Below, in pieces: positions 1-9,161 of a DNA stretch of 64,000 nucleotides; the first letter of the stretch is position 1; every line of letters begins with the position of its first letter. Both the position numbers and the translations under genes were made by a program. The notes under the pieces were generated by a model. It worked only from the letters and a program-made list of their open reading frames with translations, did no database searches and was not told the origin of the DNA. Origin of the DNA: Flavobacterium piscis (GTDB lineage Bacteria; Bacteroidota; Bacteroidia; Flavobacteriales; Flavobacteriaceae); assembly GCF_001686925.1 (NCBI RefSeq), contig NZ_LVEN01000042.1, positions 124,001-188,000 of the forward strand. The letters run 5' to 3'.

Positions 1-1
1 A

Positions 2-931
2 AGTCAACCAAAGCAATATTTGGAAATATTTGAAAATAAATCTTTATTCGAAATGACTGTAGATCGTAACAGGCATTTGGCCAATAAAGTGATGGTGGTT
101 GGGAATGTCGATAATCATCATTTGAGTGGAAAAGTAATGAATAAAACCGATACAACTTATTTGAATATTGTAGAGGCTACACCAAGAAATACAGCTGCTG
201 CCATAGCATTTTCGGCTTTTGCATCAGATCCTGGTGATGTTTTAATTATAACTCCTTCTGATCATATTATTGATAAAATGGATGATTATAACAATGCTAT
301 CCAAGAAGCAGTTTCAAAAGCTAAAGAAGGTTTCATAGTAACATTTGGAATTATACCTACAAAGCCAGAAACAGGTTATGGTTATATTGAATCGAAAGGT
401 GATAGAGTAGTATCATTTCGTGAAAAACCTAATGAAACAACTGCAAAAGAATTTATTGCAAAAGGTAATTTTTTATGGAATAGTGGAATGTTTTGTTTTA
501 AGGCAGGAGTGCTTTTAGATGAATTAAAACAATTTCAGCCAGATGTTTATGAAAAATCCAAAGCAGTTTGGGAAGCATCTAAAGAAGGGTTTTTAGATTT
601 GGAATTATCAATGCAAATTCCATCCATTAGTATCGATTATGCTGTGATGGAACGTAGTAAAAAAATTAAAGTCGTTCCTGCTTCTTTTTCATGGTCAGAT
701 TTAGGTTCTTTTGAATCGGTCTATGATTATTTAATTCTAAAGGGGCATCCAGTTGATAAAAATGGTAATATGGTTATTGGTTCAGGGAAGCATACAACTT
801 TTCTGGGTCTAAAAAACACTATTTTTGTTTATACAGATAGCGCTAATTTAATTTTGCAAAAAGAAAACTCACAAGATGTTAAAGATATCTACAGTGAATT
901 AGAAAAGATAAATTCAGATTTATTAAATTAA
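2..931 (+). CDS. manC: Mannose-1-phosphate guanylyltransferase, 5' end cut by window edge
   Basis: This enzyme makes GDP-mannose from mannose-1-phosphate and GTP in the cytoplasm, feeding the gmd/fcl and perosamine branches later in the window. The visible protein begins in mid-domain with PKQYLEIF, which in the family follows the N-terminal nucleotide-binding loop, so roughly the first 20-30 residues lie left of the window. The TTG at base 20 lies inside this conserved stretch and is not a start. Family-typical segments follow: TPRNTAAAIA, the TPSDH motif, TGYGYIE, FREKP, FLWNSGMF and SIDYAVME. It ends 10 bases before rmlB, probably in one transcript. There is no C-terminal cupin isomerase domain, so it is the single-function form. 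Confidence 0.93.
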   Translation, partial: SQPKQYLEIFENKSLFEMTVDRNRHLANKVMVVGNVDNHHLSGKVMNKTDTTYLNIVEATPRNTAAAIAFSAFASDPGDVLIITPSDHIIDKMDDYNNAIQEAVSKAKEGFIVTFGIIPTKPETGYGYIESKGDRVVSFREKPNETTAKEFIAKGNFLWNSGMFCFKAGVLLDELKQFQPDVYEKSKAVWEASKEGFLDLELSMQIPSISIDYAVMERSKKIKVVPASFSWSDLGSFESVYDYLILKGHPVDKNGNMVIGSGKHTTFLGLKNTIFVYTDSANLILQKENSQDVKDIYSELEKINSDLLN

Positions 932-941
932 TAAAATTAAA

Positions 942-1988
942 ATGAAAAAAATTCTTATAACTGGCGGTGCTGGTTTTATTGGTTCTCATGTAGTGAGACG
1001 TTTTGTTAATAAATATCCAGATTATCAAATCTTTAATTTGGATGTCTTAACTTATGCTGGGAATCTGGAGAATATAAAAGATATTGAGAATAAATCAAAT
1101 TATACTTTTGTAAAAGGTGATATTGTTGATGAAGTTTTTATTACTGAACTTTTTGCTACTCATAATTTTGACGGAGTTCTTCATTTAGCAGCTGAATCAC
1201 ATGTTGATCGATCTATTGAAGATCCTTTAGCATTTGTAAAAACAAATGTTATTGGAACTATGAATTTGTTAAATGCAGCAAAAAATCAATGGAAAGGAAA
1301 TTTTGAGAATAAAAGATTTTACCATATAAGTACAGATGAAGTATATGGGTCTTTGGGCGCTGAAGGATTATTTACTGAAACAACAGCTTATGATCCTAAT
1401 TCTCCTTACTCTGCTTCAAAAGCTAGTTCTGATCATTTTGTTAGAGCTTATGGTGAAACATATGGCTTGCCATATGTCTTGACTAATTGTTCGAACAATT
1501 ATGGTTCATACCATTTCCCAGAAAAATTAATTCCACTTTTTATAAATAATATTATAAATAATAAACCATTGCCGGTTTACGGACATGGAAACTATACACG
1601 TGATTGGTTATTTGTAGAAGATCATGCGATTGCAATAGATCTAGTTTTCCATAAAGGTAATAACCATGAAACCTATAACATTGGAGGATTTAATGAATGG
1701 AAAAATATTGATTTGGTTAAATTACTATGTCAAATTATGGATCAGAAGTTAGGAAGAGAATCTGGAACATCCCAAGATTTAATTACACACGTGAAAGACA
1801 GACCTGGTCACGATTTGCGTTATGCGATTGATGCTTCTAAAATTAATAAAGAGTTAGGATGGAAGCCATCTGTTACTTTTGAAGAGGGATTAGAAAAAAC
1901 TATAAATTGGTATTTAAATAATGAAGAGTGGCTGCATAATGTAACATCTGGCTCTTATAAGGAATACTATGAAAAACAATACTCATAA
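942..1988 (+). CDS. rmlB: dTDP-glucose 4,6-dehydratase
   Basis: RmlB converts dTDP-glucose to dTDP-4-keto-6-deoxyglucose, the second step of dTDP-L-rhamnose synthesis. The 348-residue length is normal. The N-terminal NAD-binding motif GGAGFIGSH lies at about residues 8-16, the catalytic region STDEVYG near 131 and the YxxxK motif as YSASK near 156, with the family signatures AAESHVDRSI, NNYG and TRDWLFVEDH. The other three pathway genes (rmlC, rmlD, rmlA) are about 21 kb downstream, so the pathway is split within the locus. Start ATG at 942 follows manC closely. Confidence 0.96.
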   Translation: MKKILITGGAGFIGSHVVRRFVNKYPDYQIFNLDVLTYAGNLENIKDIENKSNYTFVKGDIVDEVFITELFATHNFDGVLHLAAESHVDRSIEDPLAFVKTNVIGTMNLLNAAKNQWKGNFENKRFYHISTDEVYGSLGAEGLFTETTAYDPNSPYSASKASSDHFVRAYGETYGLPYVLTNCSNNYGSYHFPEKLIPLFINNIINNKPLPVYGHGNYTRDWLFVEDHAIAIDLVFHKGNNHETYNIGGFNEWKNIDLVKLLCQIMDQKLGRESGTSQDLITHVKDRPGHDLRYAIDASKINKELGWKPSVTFEEGLEKTINWYLNNEEWLHNVTSGSYKEYYEKQYS

Positions 1989-2031
1989 CAATACTTTAAT
2001 TGCTTATTTTTTTAAGATTAACTTAAATCAC

Positions 2032-4458
2032 ATGAAAAAAATAATATACGTTCTTATACTGTTTCTTACTTTTTTGTTCTCTTTTAATGCAAGTGCACAG
2101 GATATTCTTAGATCTAAAGATTTAAGTACTATAAAAGTAGACTATTTATCTGATGATGACCTGTCTAAAATAAGTGCTCAGCTTAGAAGCAATAACACTT
2201 CAATCGAACAGGCAGAACCAATGGCACTTTCTAAAGGAATGAGTCAAACAGAATTTAATAAGTTAAAAATCAGACTTTCCGAGTTCGAAAAGAAGAATTC
2301 TAAAGATTCAGGTAAAGCTAATGCCACAAAACAATCAGATAGTAATTCCGGGAGGAAACAAGAAAAAATAGTAAATGAAAAAGTTAAGGATTCTACCAAT
2401 GCTTTGATTTTTGGTTCAGAATTGTTTGATAATCCTACGTTAAATTTCGAGCCAGATTTAAAACTTGCTACTCCAATGAATTACATTTTAGGTCCTGGAG
2501 ATGAATTACAAGTAAGTATTTACGGAGTTCAGGAATACAATGAAAGTATTCCGGTAAGTGTAGAAGGTAAAATTTCCATTGATTACGTTGGACAAATAGC
2601 AGTTTCTGGTATGTCAATTGAAGCCGCTACTCAAAAAATTAAGGCAGCAATAGCAAGAGTTTATAGTACAGTTTCGTCTGGACAATCTCAAGTAAGTATA
2701 AGTTTAGGACGTATTCGTACTATTAAAATTACCGTTGTTGGAGGTAAACAGCCGGGTAACTATTCTATTTCATCTTTAGCAACAGTTTATAACGCTTTAC
2801 ATTTAGCGGGAGGACCAGGCAAAAATGGAAGTTACAGAAATATTGAATTAATTAGAAATAATAAAGTTTATAGAAATATTGATATCTATCGATTTTTAGT
2901 AAAAGGAGATCAGTCTGACAATGTTAGTTTAAAAGATAATGACGTAATTAGAATCCCTGCTTACAGTCAAAGAGTTACTGTTGAAGGAGAAGTAAAACGC
3001 CCCGGTATTTTTGAAATGAAAAAAAGCGAAAAATTCTCTGATCTATTAAATTTTGCATCTGGATTCAACGAATTTGCATATACTGCATCTGTAAATGTCC
3101 TGCAAAAAACAGGTAAAGAATTTAAGGTTCATGATATAAATGAGAGTGAATATAATACTTATCAGCCACAATCTGGAGATGTATTTAGAGTTACTAAAAT
3201 TCTAAATCGTTTTGAAAATCGTATCAAAATTGACGGAGCAGTTTTCAGGCCAGATTACTATTCGTTCACTGAAGGAATGAGGATTTCTGATCTGATTACA
3301 AGAGCAGAAGGCTTGAAGGAGGATGCTTATACAAAAAGAGCAAGAATCATTCGTTTAAAAACCGATTTAACTACAGAAATTGTAAATGTAGATTTAAGTG
3401 CAGCCTTAAGTGGAGCCTTAAATGCTGATATAGAATTAAAAAGAGAAGACATTGTAACTGTTTATTCAATATTAGATTTTAGAGAAGAATATAAAGTTAC
3501 AATTGACGGTGAAGTAAAAAATCCTGGTGAATATGAGTATTTTGAGAATTTAACTTTGAATGATCTAGTTGTTCAAGTTGGAGGATTAACGGGTTCAGCT
3601 TCTAAAAGAGTTGAAATTGCGAGAATGGTAAAATCAGATGAAATTGATGACGCAGATCCGAAACGCATTGAATTAGTTGAACTGGAAATTACAGCAGATA
3701 ATAATGAGCAAATAAAAAACTTTGTTTTAAAACCGTTCGATGTTATTAATATAAGAAGAATGGCAGTTTACGAAAAACCGGAAATGGTATCCGTAAGTGG
3801 AGCGGTAAGTTATCCTGGTAAATATGTACTAGCAAATAAAAAAGAAACGGTATATAATGTTGTGATGAGAGCAGGAGGATTAACATCCATTGCTAATTTA
3901 GATGGCATGAAAATTAAGAGACCTATTAAACAGGAACAAATTGATAAACTACAAAGTATTGATTTGAACTTAACTAAAAATGATTCCTTAAAAGATAAAC
4001 TCGCTAAAAAATTAAAAGAGGATTTAAAATTTGCAACTATTCCAGTTAATTGGGAAAAAATCGTAAAAGATAAAAACCATTATTCTAATGTTACATTGTT
4101 TCCTGGTGATGAGATTGAAGTTGCTGTTTATAATGAAGGGGTTAAAGTAACAGGAAATGTGTTGCTGACTTCTGAAATTCCATATAGAAGTGGAAAAGGA
4201 TTTAAATATTATATTAATGCTGTAGGAGGTGTAGACAGTAAAGGGTGGAAGAAAAAGGCCTATATTATCTACCCAAATGGTAAAGCTTCAGTGACGGGAT
4301 CATTTTTATTTTTTAGATCTTATCCTACAGTAACACCGGATTCTCAGATTGTAGTGCCGGAAAAACCTGAAACTAAAAAGATGAGTACCGGCGAGTGGGT
4401 TGGTATTGGTAGTGTGCTCACAAGTTTAGCATTGTTAATTGTTACAGCTTTTAAATAA
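2032..4458 (+). CDS. Wza-like SLBB-domain polysaccharide export protein
   Basis: This is likely the outer-membrane and periplasmic conduit for polysaccharide, the Wza role. I chose ATG 2032 because it gives a clean signal peptide (MKKIIYVLIL, hydrophobic core, cleavage near NASAQ); the longer in-frame start at 1969 adds 21 residues before it and overlaps rmlB. A charged linker runs to about residue 125. A poly_export domain starts near residue 148 (NYILGPGDELQVSIYG) and is followed by about five repeated SLBB-type units recognisable by VxGEVKxPG and VxGAVxxPG patterns. The last 20 or so residues form a hydrophobic helix, as in Wza. At 808 residues it is about twice E. coli Wza, as is common in Bacteroidota. 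The Wzz-type gene follows 6 bases later. Confidence 0.9.
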   Translation: MKKIIYVLILFLTFLFSFNASAQDILRSKDLSTIKVDYLSDDDLSKISAQLRSNNTSIEQAEPMALSKGMSQTEFNKLKIRLSEFEKKNSKDSGKANATKQSDSNSGRKQEKIVNEKVKDSTNALIFGSELFDNPTLNFEPDLKLATPMNYILGPGDELQVSIYGVQEYNESIPVSVEGKISIDYVGQIAVSGMSIEAATQKIKAAIARVYSTVSSGQSQVSISLGRIRTIKITVVGGKQPGNYSISSLATVYNALHLAGGPGKNGSYRNIELIRNNKVYRNIDIYRFLVKGDQSDNVSLKDNDVIRIPAYSQRVTVEGEVKRPGIFEMKKSEKFSDLLNFASGFNEFAYTASVNVLQKTGKEFKVHDINESEYNTYQPQSGDVFRVTKILNRFENRIKIDGAVFRPDYYSFTEGMRISDLITRAEGLKEDAYTKRARIIRLKTDLTTEIVNVDLSAALSGALNADIELKREDIVTVYSILDFREEYKVTIDGEVKNPGEYEYFENLTLNDLVVQVGGLTGSASKRVEIARMVKSDEIDDADPKRIELVELEITADNNEQIKNFVLKPFDVINIRRMAVYEKPEMVSVSGAVSYPGKYVLANKKETVYNVVMRAGGLTSIANLDGMKIKRPIKQEQIDKLQSIDLNLTKNDSLKDKLAKKLKEDLKFATIPVNWEKIVKDKNHYSNVTLFPGDEIEVAVYNEGVKVTGNVLLTSEIPYRSGKGFKYYINAVGGVDSKGWKKKAYIIYPNGKASVTGSFLFFRSYPTVTPDSQIVVPEKPETKKMSTGEWVGIGSVLTSLALLIVTAFK

Positions 4459-4464
4459 TTTTTA

Positions 4465-5529
4465 ATGGATAATAGACTTAATGAAAACGATGAAATATCG
4501 TTAAAAGAATTACTCGCTAAAATAAAAGAATGGATTAACTATTTGCTTTTGCAAAGGAAAATTATTGTCTTAGCAGGAATTATTGGTGCCCTTTTAGGAT
4601 TGACTTACTCATTTATAAAAAAACCAGTATATACTGCTACATTGACTTTTGCTTTAGAAGATGAAAAAGGTGGTGGTGGATTAGGAGGTGCATTAGGACT
4701 GGCTAGTTCTTTTGGTTTGGATTTAGGTGGAAGTGGAGGAGGAATTTTTTCTGGCTCTAATTTAACTGAATTGTTTAAATCAAGGTCAATGGTAGAGAAA
4801 ACTTTATTATCTCCAGTTAATATAGATGGGAAAATAATTTCATTGGCTGAAATGTATATTCAGAACAATGAATGGAGAAAAAAATGGAATGATAAACCGA
4901 AATACTCTTCAATTCAATTTTCACCAAATGCAAATCGTAAAGCCTTTACTCGAGACCAAGATAGTATAATGGGATTAATGTATGTAAATCTTTCTAAATC
5001 GGGATTGTCTGTTGCGCAAAAAGACAAAAAAATATCAATTATAAATATAGATGTGTCATCGACTAATGAGTTATTCTCGAAATATTTTTGCGAAGCATTA
5101 GCAAGAGAAGTCGGTCAATTTTATATTGAGACTAAAAGTAAAAAAGCCAGAATTAATATGGCTATTTTAGAGCGTCAAGTTGATTCTGTTCGTGGAGAAT
5201 TGAATGGAGCAATTACTGGAGTAGCAGTTGCAAATGATAATACTTTTAATTTAAATCCTGCTCTTAATGTTCGTCGTACTCCATCAGCAAGAAGACAAGT
5301 AGATGTACAGGCTAATACAGCTATATTGACAGAATTAGTTAAGCAAAGTGAATTGGCAAAAGTTACATTACGTAAAGAAATACCTTTAATTCAAGTAATT
5401 GATAGACCTATTTTACCATTGTATAAAGAGCGTTTTGGGAAAGCTAAAGGATTATTGATGGGAGGTTTTCTTGCTGGTTTTTTAACGGTTGCAGGATTAA
5501 TAGTGAGAAAAGTATTTAGAGATCTATAG
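4465..5529 (+). CDS. Wzz-type chain-length determinant / polysaccharide co-polymerase
   Basis: An inner-membrane protein expected to set the chain length of the Wzy-made polymer and to contact the export channel. Two membrane helices frame a periplasmic domain: one at about residues 33-51 (IIVLAGIIGALLGLTYSF) and one at about 328-347. A KPVYTATLTF segment follows the first helix, as in Wzz proteins. There is a glycine-rich loop at residues 69-99. The C terminus stops just after the second helix, so there is no fused tyrosine-kinase domain, unlike Wzc. It follows the export gene directly and precedes a 186-base gap. Confidence 0.88.
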   Translation: MDNRLNENDEISLKELLAKIKEWINYLLLQRKIIVLAGIIGALLGLTYSFIKKPVYTATLTFALEDEKGGGGLGGALGLASSFGLDLGGSGGGIFSGSNLTELFKSRSMVEKTLLSPVNIDGKIISLAEMYIQNNEWRKKWNDKPKYSSIQFSPNANRKAFTRDQDSIMGLMYVNLSKSGLSVAQKDKKISIINIDVSSTNELFSKYFCEALAREVGQFYIETKSKKARINMAILERQVDSVRGELNGAITGVAVANDNTFNLNPALNVRRTPSARRQVDVQANTAILTELVKQSELAKVTLRKEIPLIQVIDRPILPLYKERFGKAKGLLMGGFLAGFLTVAGLIVRKVFRDL

Positions 5530-5715
5530 ATATTTATGATTATTTAATTTTGTACTCATGCAAGCTTTAAAATATCCACAGTAAAATTAGTTAACAAACT
5601 AATGGCATTAAATTGTGCTTAAAAGAATTGAGATGATTTCTTTTTAAGAACTTCGTCGAAAGAGAAATTTACTAAAAAGAAATAAAAATAGTTAGTTTAT
5701 AGAACTAAAATTTTA
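5530..5715 (+). other. Intergenic gap with possible promoter and leader hairpin
   Basis: This gap separates the export genes from wzx and holds no gene. TAATTTTG at 5545-5552 matches the Bacteroidota -7 consensus TAnnTTTG, but I see no TTG at the proper -33 distance. Ten-base inverted arms, ATTTCTTTTT at 5636-5645 and AAAAAGAAAT at 5674-5683, enclose 28 bases including TTCGTCGAA. A second small hairpin is possible at 5586-5603. This could be a leader with its own promoter. In such AT-rich DNA the evidence is modest. Confidence 0.35.
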
Positions 5716-7062
5716 ATGATAAAAAAATATTTTAAAACACCTAATGATAGAACACAAAGAGCCAACATAAATACGGTTCTTTCATTATTTTTTAGAGGTG
5801 GTAGCATTTTATTGCAATTTGCTCTAATTCCATTGACAATTGATTATGTAAAACCTGATGCGTATGGAGTATGGCTTACATTGTCCTCATTAGTAGGTTG
5901 GGTAGCTATGTTTGATATAGGTATTGGGAATGGATTAAAGAATAAACTTTCAGAGAGTTTGGCCGTTCAAGATTTCGAGAAAGCCCAAATGTATGTTAGT
6001 ACAACCTATATGATAATTACTATAATTGCTTGTGTTTTAATAGCATTATATCTCTTATTTTATAAATGGGTTACTTGGCAAGTTGTATTTAATTCTAACT
6101 TCATTCCAGAAAACGAATTACAAAACGTAGTAACTATAGTTTCATTGTTTTTCTTGTTAAAGTTCATTACTGATATCATCAATGTAGTGGCTTCTTCATT
6201 TCAAATGGTTTCAATTAGTTCAATTCTTTTATTCATAAGTAATCTTGGATTAACAATTTCAGTTTGGATCTTGACCAAAACAACTAAAGCTGATTTGGTA
6301 TTGTTGGCATTTTGCTTATCTGTTATACCATTTTTAATTTCACTTTTGGCCAATATTTATTTATTTAGTGGATATTTTAAAATCGCTAAGCCTTCTATTA
6401 AATATGTAGATTTTAGAAAATCAAAGGGAATAATGAGCTTGGGCTCTCAATTTTTTATTCTTCAGATAATTAGCCTTATCATATTTCAAACGGATAATAT
6501 TCTAATTGCTCAACTATTTAGTCCAGCTGACGTAACTAATTTTAATGTTGCGTATAAATATTACAGTATCATTACTATTCTTTTTACAATAATTTTGGCA
6601 CCTTACTGGACGGCATTTACTGAAGCCTATCATATAAAAGATTACTTATGGATAAAAAAAAGTATGCAGAAACTTTATAAGTACTGGTTCTTAAGCGTAA
6701 TTATTCTTGGGATAATGTTGTGTTTTGCTAATTTTATAATTAAACTTTGGGTTGGTGATAAAGTTAGAGTTTCCTTAAATTTATCAATTGCTATTTGCGG
6801 GTATGTTGCTATTTCAAATTGGAATGGAATTTTAGCTAGTTTTCTTAATGGTGTTGGAAAAATTAGATTGCAAATTTATTCAGCAATTATAGTTGGAATA
6901 ATAAATATCCCATTATCTTTTTTTTTAGTTAAAGTTCTAAATTGGAGTATTTATGCAATGCCAGCAGCAAATTTTATCAGTTTAAGTTTTGGATCAATAG
7001 TATGCTTTATTCAATATCGTAAAATAATTAAAAATGATGCGCAAGGTATTTGGAATAAGTAA
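5716..7062 (+). CDS. wzx: Wzx-type oligosaccharide flippase
   Basis: An inner-membrane flippase of the MOP/polysaccharide-synthase family, expected to move undecaprenyl-diphosphate-linked repeat units to the periplasm. The 448-residue protein has about twelve hydrophobic segments spread through its length. Its N-terminal part has the usual pattern of a basic start, a glycine-containing first helix (FFRGGSILLQF) and YGVWLTLSS. The segment FQTDNILIAQLFSPADV near residue 255 is typical of the family. The acyltransferase gene begins 29 bases before its stop, so the two are probably translationally coupled. Confidence 0.9.
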   Translation: MIKKYFKTPNDRTQRANINTVLSLFFRGGSILLQFALIPLTIDYVKPDAYGVWLTLSSLVGWVAMFDIGIGNGLKNKLSESLAVQDFEKAQMYVSTTYMIITIIACVLIALYLLFYKWVTWQVVFNSNFIPENELQNVVTIVSLFFLLKFITDIINVVASSFQMVSISSILLFISNLGLTISVWILTKTTKADLVLLAFCLSVIPFLISLLANIYLFSGYFKIAKPSIKYVDFRKSKGIMSLGSQFFILQIISLIIFQTDNILIAQLFSPADVTNFNVAYKYYSIITILFTIILAPYWTAFTEAYHIKDYLWIKKSMQKLYKYWFLSVIILGIMLCFANFIIKLWVGDKVRVSLNLSIAICGYVAISNWNGILASFLNGVGKIRLQIYSAIIVGIINIPLSFFLVKVLNWSIYAMPAANFISLSFGSIVCFIQYRKIIKNDAQGIWNK

Positions 7063-7627
7063 AGTAATTTTAAAAAAAGCATTTCCATTTTTATTTAATA
7101 TTGAAATCAATGCAATTATTGGTCAAAATGTTTTAATACCTAAGGTTTTCGCAATAGAAAATCATGGTAAAAAGGAATCGATTGTAATTGGAAATAATAA
7201 CGAATTCAGTAATGATTTTCATATAAGATGTTATGATTATGGTAAAGTTACAATAGGTAATTATAATTGGACAAGTTTAAGAACACAAATAGTATGTGCT
7301 AATCGCGTTGTAATAGGTAACTATTGTATGTTTGGTCGAGATGTTTATATTAGTGATACCAATGAACATCCTATTGATCCAGTTGAACGATTAAATGCTA
7401 CTATTAAATTTTGGAATGAAAGAACAGTTGATAGGTATCATTTAGTAGATAACTCCGAAGTTATAATAGGTGATAATGTATGGATAGGTGAGCGATCAAT
7501 AATACTAAAAGGAGTTAAAATAGGAAATAATGCTGTGGTAGCCGCTGGATCTGTTGTTACCAAAGATGTTCTTGAAAACACGATAGTTGGTGGTAATCCA
7601 GCAAAAACTATAAAAAAATTAGGATAA
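7034..7627 (+). CDS. Left-handed beta-helix (hexapeptide) O-acetyltransferase
   Basis: Probably acetylates a sugar using acetyl-CoA in the cytoplasm. The protein shows repeated hexapeptides ([IV]GxxxxI-like: IVIGNNN, VTIGNYN, VVIGNYC, VIIGDNVWIG, VKIGNNAVVAAGSVVTKDV) and ends with VVGGNPAKTIKKLG, the usual C terminus of WcaF/CysE/VatD-type enzymes. A catalytic histidine candidate lies in SDTNEHP. Two adjacent ATGs (7034, 7037) can serve as the start; both overlap the end of wzx. The substrate is unknown: a repeat-unit hydroxyl or, less likely, the amine of the 4-amino sugar made by the next gene. Confidence 0.87.
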   Translation: MMRKVFGISKVILKKAFPFLFNIEINAIIGQNVLIPKVFAIENHGKKESIVIGNNNEFSNDFHIRCYDYGKVTIGNYNWTSLRTQIVCANRVVIGNYCMFGRDVYISDTNEHPIDPVERLNATIKFWNERTVDRYHLVDNSEVIIGDNVWIGERSIILKGVKIGNNAVVAAGSVVTKDVLENTIVGGNPAKTIKKLG

Positions 7628-7643
7628 AATTAAATTTAAAAAT

Positions 7644-8735
7644 ATGTATAAAATTCCTGTATATCAACCAGTACTTAATGGTAATGAAAAAAAATATGTT
7701 AATGAATGTTTAGACTCAACTTGGATTTCATCAAAAGGAAAATTCGTTTCAGAATTTGAAAATTCGTTTGCTGATTATGTAGGAGTTAAACATGCAACTA
7801 CTGTTTCTAATGGAACAGTAGCAATTCATTTGGCTTTATTGGCGTTAGGTATTGGTGAAGGTGATGAAGTTATTGTACCTACATTAACTTACATTGCATC
7901 TGTAAATGCAATTGCTTATACAGGTGCCACCCCAGTTTTTGTAGATTCCATACAAGAGAGCTGGCAAATTGATCCAAAGGATGTTATTAAAAAAATAACC
8001 CCAAAAACTAAAGCAATAATGGCGGTTCATTTATATGGTTATCCATGTGATATGGATGCTTTAGTTGAAATATGTAAAAAAAATGATCTTTTTTTAATAG
8101 AAGATTGTGCAGAAGCTATTGGAACCATGTATAAAGGTAAACATGTTGGGACTTATGGCGATATTTCTACTTTCAGTTTTTTTGGAAACAAAACAATAAC
8201 TACTGGAGAGGGAGGTATGGTCGTTACAAATGATGAAACACTTCATGAGCGTTCAGTACACTTTAAAGGTCAAGGTCTAGCGAAACATCGTCAATACTGG
8301 CATGATGTAATTGGATATAATTATAGGATGACAAATATTTGTGCCGCAATTGGATTAGCGCAGTTAGAAAATATTGAACAAGTATTAATAGAAAAGAAAA
8401 GAGTAGCAGACACATACAGGAAATGTTTAGAAAATACTTCCGTTATTTTTCATGATCCAAATGGAGAAGATGTTTATCATTCATATTGGATGTGCTCTAT
8501 ATTGACAAATGATGCAAAACAAAGAGATTTATTAAGAACACATTTAGAAAATGAAGGAATAGAAACGCGTCCACTATTCTATCCTGTGCATACTATGCCA
8601 ATGTATTCGAGTCAATATCAGAGACATCCTGTTGCAGAAAATTTAGGATGGAGAGGAATGAACTTACCAAGTTATCCAACTTTAAAAACCGAAGAAATTG
8701 AATTTATATGTGAAAAAATAAAGGAAGTGTTGTAA
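7644..8735 (+). CDS. per: PLP-dependent sugar aminotransferase, probably GDP-perosamine synthase
   Basis: A DegT/DnrJ/EryC1/StrS-family aminotransferase. It resembles the perosamine synthase RfbE/Per throughout, for example in YEPSLDGNE-like YQPVLNGNEK, HATTVSNGTVAIHLA, LIEDCAEAIGT and SFFGNKTITTGEGGM. The PLP-binding lysine is K183 in FFGNKTI. That subfamily aminates GDP-4-keto-6-deoxymannose, which Gmd (18554-19672) would make from the GDP-mannose made by ManC, so the substrate is available in this locus. A GNAT acetyltransferase follows one base after the stop, suggesting that the 4-amino group is then acylated. The aminotransferase family is secure; the exact substrate is inferred. Confidence 0.85.
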   Translation: MYKIPVYQPVLNGNEKKYVNECLDSTWISSKGKFVSEFENSFADYVGVKHATTVSNGTVAIHLALLALGIGEGDEVIVPTLTYIASVNAIAYTGATPVFVDSIQESWQIDPKDVIKKITPKTKAIMAVHLYGYPCDMDALVEICKKNDLFLIEDCAEAIGTMYKGKHVGTYGDISTFSFFGNKTITTGEGGMVVTNDETLHERSVHFKGQGLAKHRQYWHDVIGYNYRMTNICAAIGLAQLENIEQVLIEKKRVADTYRKCLENTSVIFHDPNGEDVYHSYWMCSILTNDAKQRDLLRTHLENEGIETRPLFYPVHTMPMYSSQYQRHPVAENLGWRGMNLPSYPTLKTEEIEFICEKIKEVL

Positions 8736-8736
8736 A

Positions 8737-9159
8737 ATGATTTTAGAAATTAGTAGCACTAATGTAGAAAACATTGAACTCCTTAAAGAGTTTATTGCAT
8801 CAATGGGAGATAGTAGTAATTCTTTTAGATATTTCAATTCAAGACAAATTTCGGTTATTGATAATCATTTATCTACCATTCTATTATTATACAAAAATAA
8901 ACCTATAGGGTATGGGCACTTGGATAAAGAAGTTGATAATGTATGGTTGGGAATAGCAATTAGTCAAAAGTTTTTAGGACATGGATATGGTAATGTTGTT
9001 ATGCAATATTTAATTAAGAAGGCAGATGATTTAAAAGTACCTGAAGTTAAATTATCCGTTGATGAAAATAACGACAAGGCGATTAAATTATATATCAAAT
9101 ACGGATTTGTAAAACAACGAGAGGAAAATGGAGTATTGTTTTTCAGCAGAAAAGGTTAA
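8737..9159 (+). CDS. GNAT-family N-acetyltransferase, probable amino-sugar acylase
   Basis: A short (140-residue) GNAT-fold protein. The acetyl-CoA pyrophosphate loop is visible as QKFLGHGYGNVVMQYL near residue 83, and the later beta-alpha unit as LSVDENNDKAIKLYIKYGF, both family hallmarks. It starts one base after the aminotransferase stop, so the two are surely co-translated. The position suggests it N-acetylates the 4-amino group of GDP-perosamine or a related sugar. The substrate assignment is inference from neighbourhood alone; known perosamine N-acetyltransferases are often hexapeptide proteins, so this would be an alternative solution. Confidence 0.82.
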   Translation: MILEISSTNVENIELLKEFIASMGDSSNSFRYFNSRQISVIDNHLSTILLLYKNKPIGYGHLDKEVDNVWLGIAISQKFLGHGYGNVVMQYLIKKADDLKVPEVKLSVDENNDKAIKLYIKYGFVKQREENGVLFFSRKG

Positions 9160-9161
9160 GT

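Noticed and set aside
20-931. manC start at TTG 20
   Set aside because: The codons before it (PKQY) are conserved in the family; the gene runs off the left edge.
1969-2031. Upstream ATG for the SLBB export protein
   Set aside because: It overlaps rmlB and places 21 residues before a clear signal peptide that starts at 2032.
4465-5529. Wzc-type tyrosine kinase
   Set aside because: The protein ends after the second membrane helix with no Walker motifs or tyrosine cluster.
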